A stretch of DNA of 7,517 nucleotides from Actinomycetota bacterium (lineage in GTDB: Bacteria; Actinomycetota; Thermoleophilia; Solirubrobacterales; Solirubrobacteraceae): NCBI GenBank assembly GCA_903970315.1, contig CAJCIJ010000360.1, positions 1-7,517 on the forward strand. Reading direction: 5' to 3'. This document shows, piece after piece, positions 7,480-7,517 of the stretch. The notes under the pieces are model-generated. The model made no database searches. It saw only the letters and a program-made list of their open reading frames with translations, and was not told where the DNA came from. Each line of letters begins with the position of its first letter. Positions within the stretch are counted from its first letter, which is position 1. The position numbers and the translations under genes were made by a program.

Positions 7480-7517
7480 CGTCGCACCGCCGTAGTGGTA
7501 GCCGTTGCGCTGGGAAT
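7465..7517 (+). CDS. Possible 5' end of another exported protein (cut by the window edge)
   Basis: From a TTG at 7465 the frame stays open to the window end and reads MGRTFRRTAVVVAVALG: a short basic stretch followed by a hydrophobic run, as at the start of a signal peptide. Against it, the TTG lies inside the proposed terminator loop, no Shine-Dalgarno site precedes it, and only 17 codons are visible. The real start might also be elsewhere, or there may be no gene. Confidence 0.2.
   Translation, partial: MGRTFRRTAVVVAVALG

Overview
The window is GC-rich with strong G/C third-position codon bias, and all its genes lie on the + strand. It looks like a chromosomal segment of a high-GC actinobacterium. 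A Thermoleophilia / Solirubrobacterales type is the best guess, resting on three things: the style of the small secreted protein, the collagen-like protein with an 'xHAC...C..G...ISW' N-terminal module, and multi-pass GAF-GGDEF-HD-GYP proteins. The taxonomic call is inference from recalled family style, not from a marker gene.

Layout. Positions 1-101 hold the last codons of an aldehyde dehydrogenase entering from the left. A 207-bp stretch follows with no gene. Gene A (309-932) encodes a small Sec-exported protein of unknown function. After a perfect 10-bp hairpin comes gene B (1017-3446), a membrane protein of 809 residues with about eight transmembrane segments, GAF, GGDEF and HD-GYP. Gene C (3592-4908) is a secreted collagen-like protein: signal peptide, small two-Cys module, 76 uninterrupted Gly-X-Y triplets and a C-terminal head of about 130 residues. 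Its stop codon sits inside an 18-bp perfect palindrome followed by T's. Gene D (5002-7434) is a full-length paralogue of gene B. The two align without a gap over residues 1-740, about 79% identical by hand count, once the ATG at 5002 is used as the start. The last 83 bp hold a probable terminator and perhaps the beginning of another exported protein.

How it may work together. Genes B and D each carry an intact diguanylate-cyclase site (GGDEF, with the GTP-selecting Asn/Asp pair and no RxxD inhibitory site) fused to an HD-GYP phosphodiesterase, so each could both make and break c-di-GMP under control of an N-terminal membrane sensor and a GAF domain. They flank a secreted collagen-like filament protein and lie beside a second exported protein. 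The simplest hypothesis is a local c-di-GMP module tied to cell-surface or matrix output. The sequence shows adjacency and paralogy only; the functional link is inference. Terminator-like hairpins between several genes argue against one simple operon.
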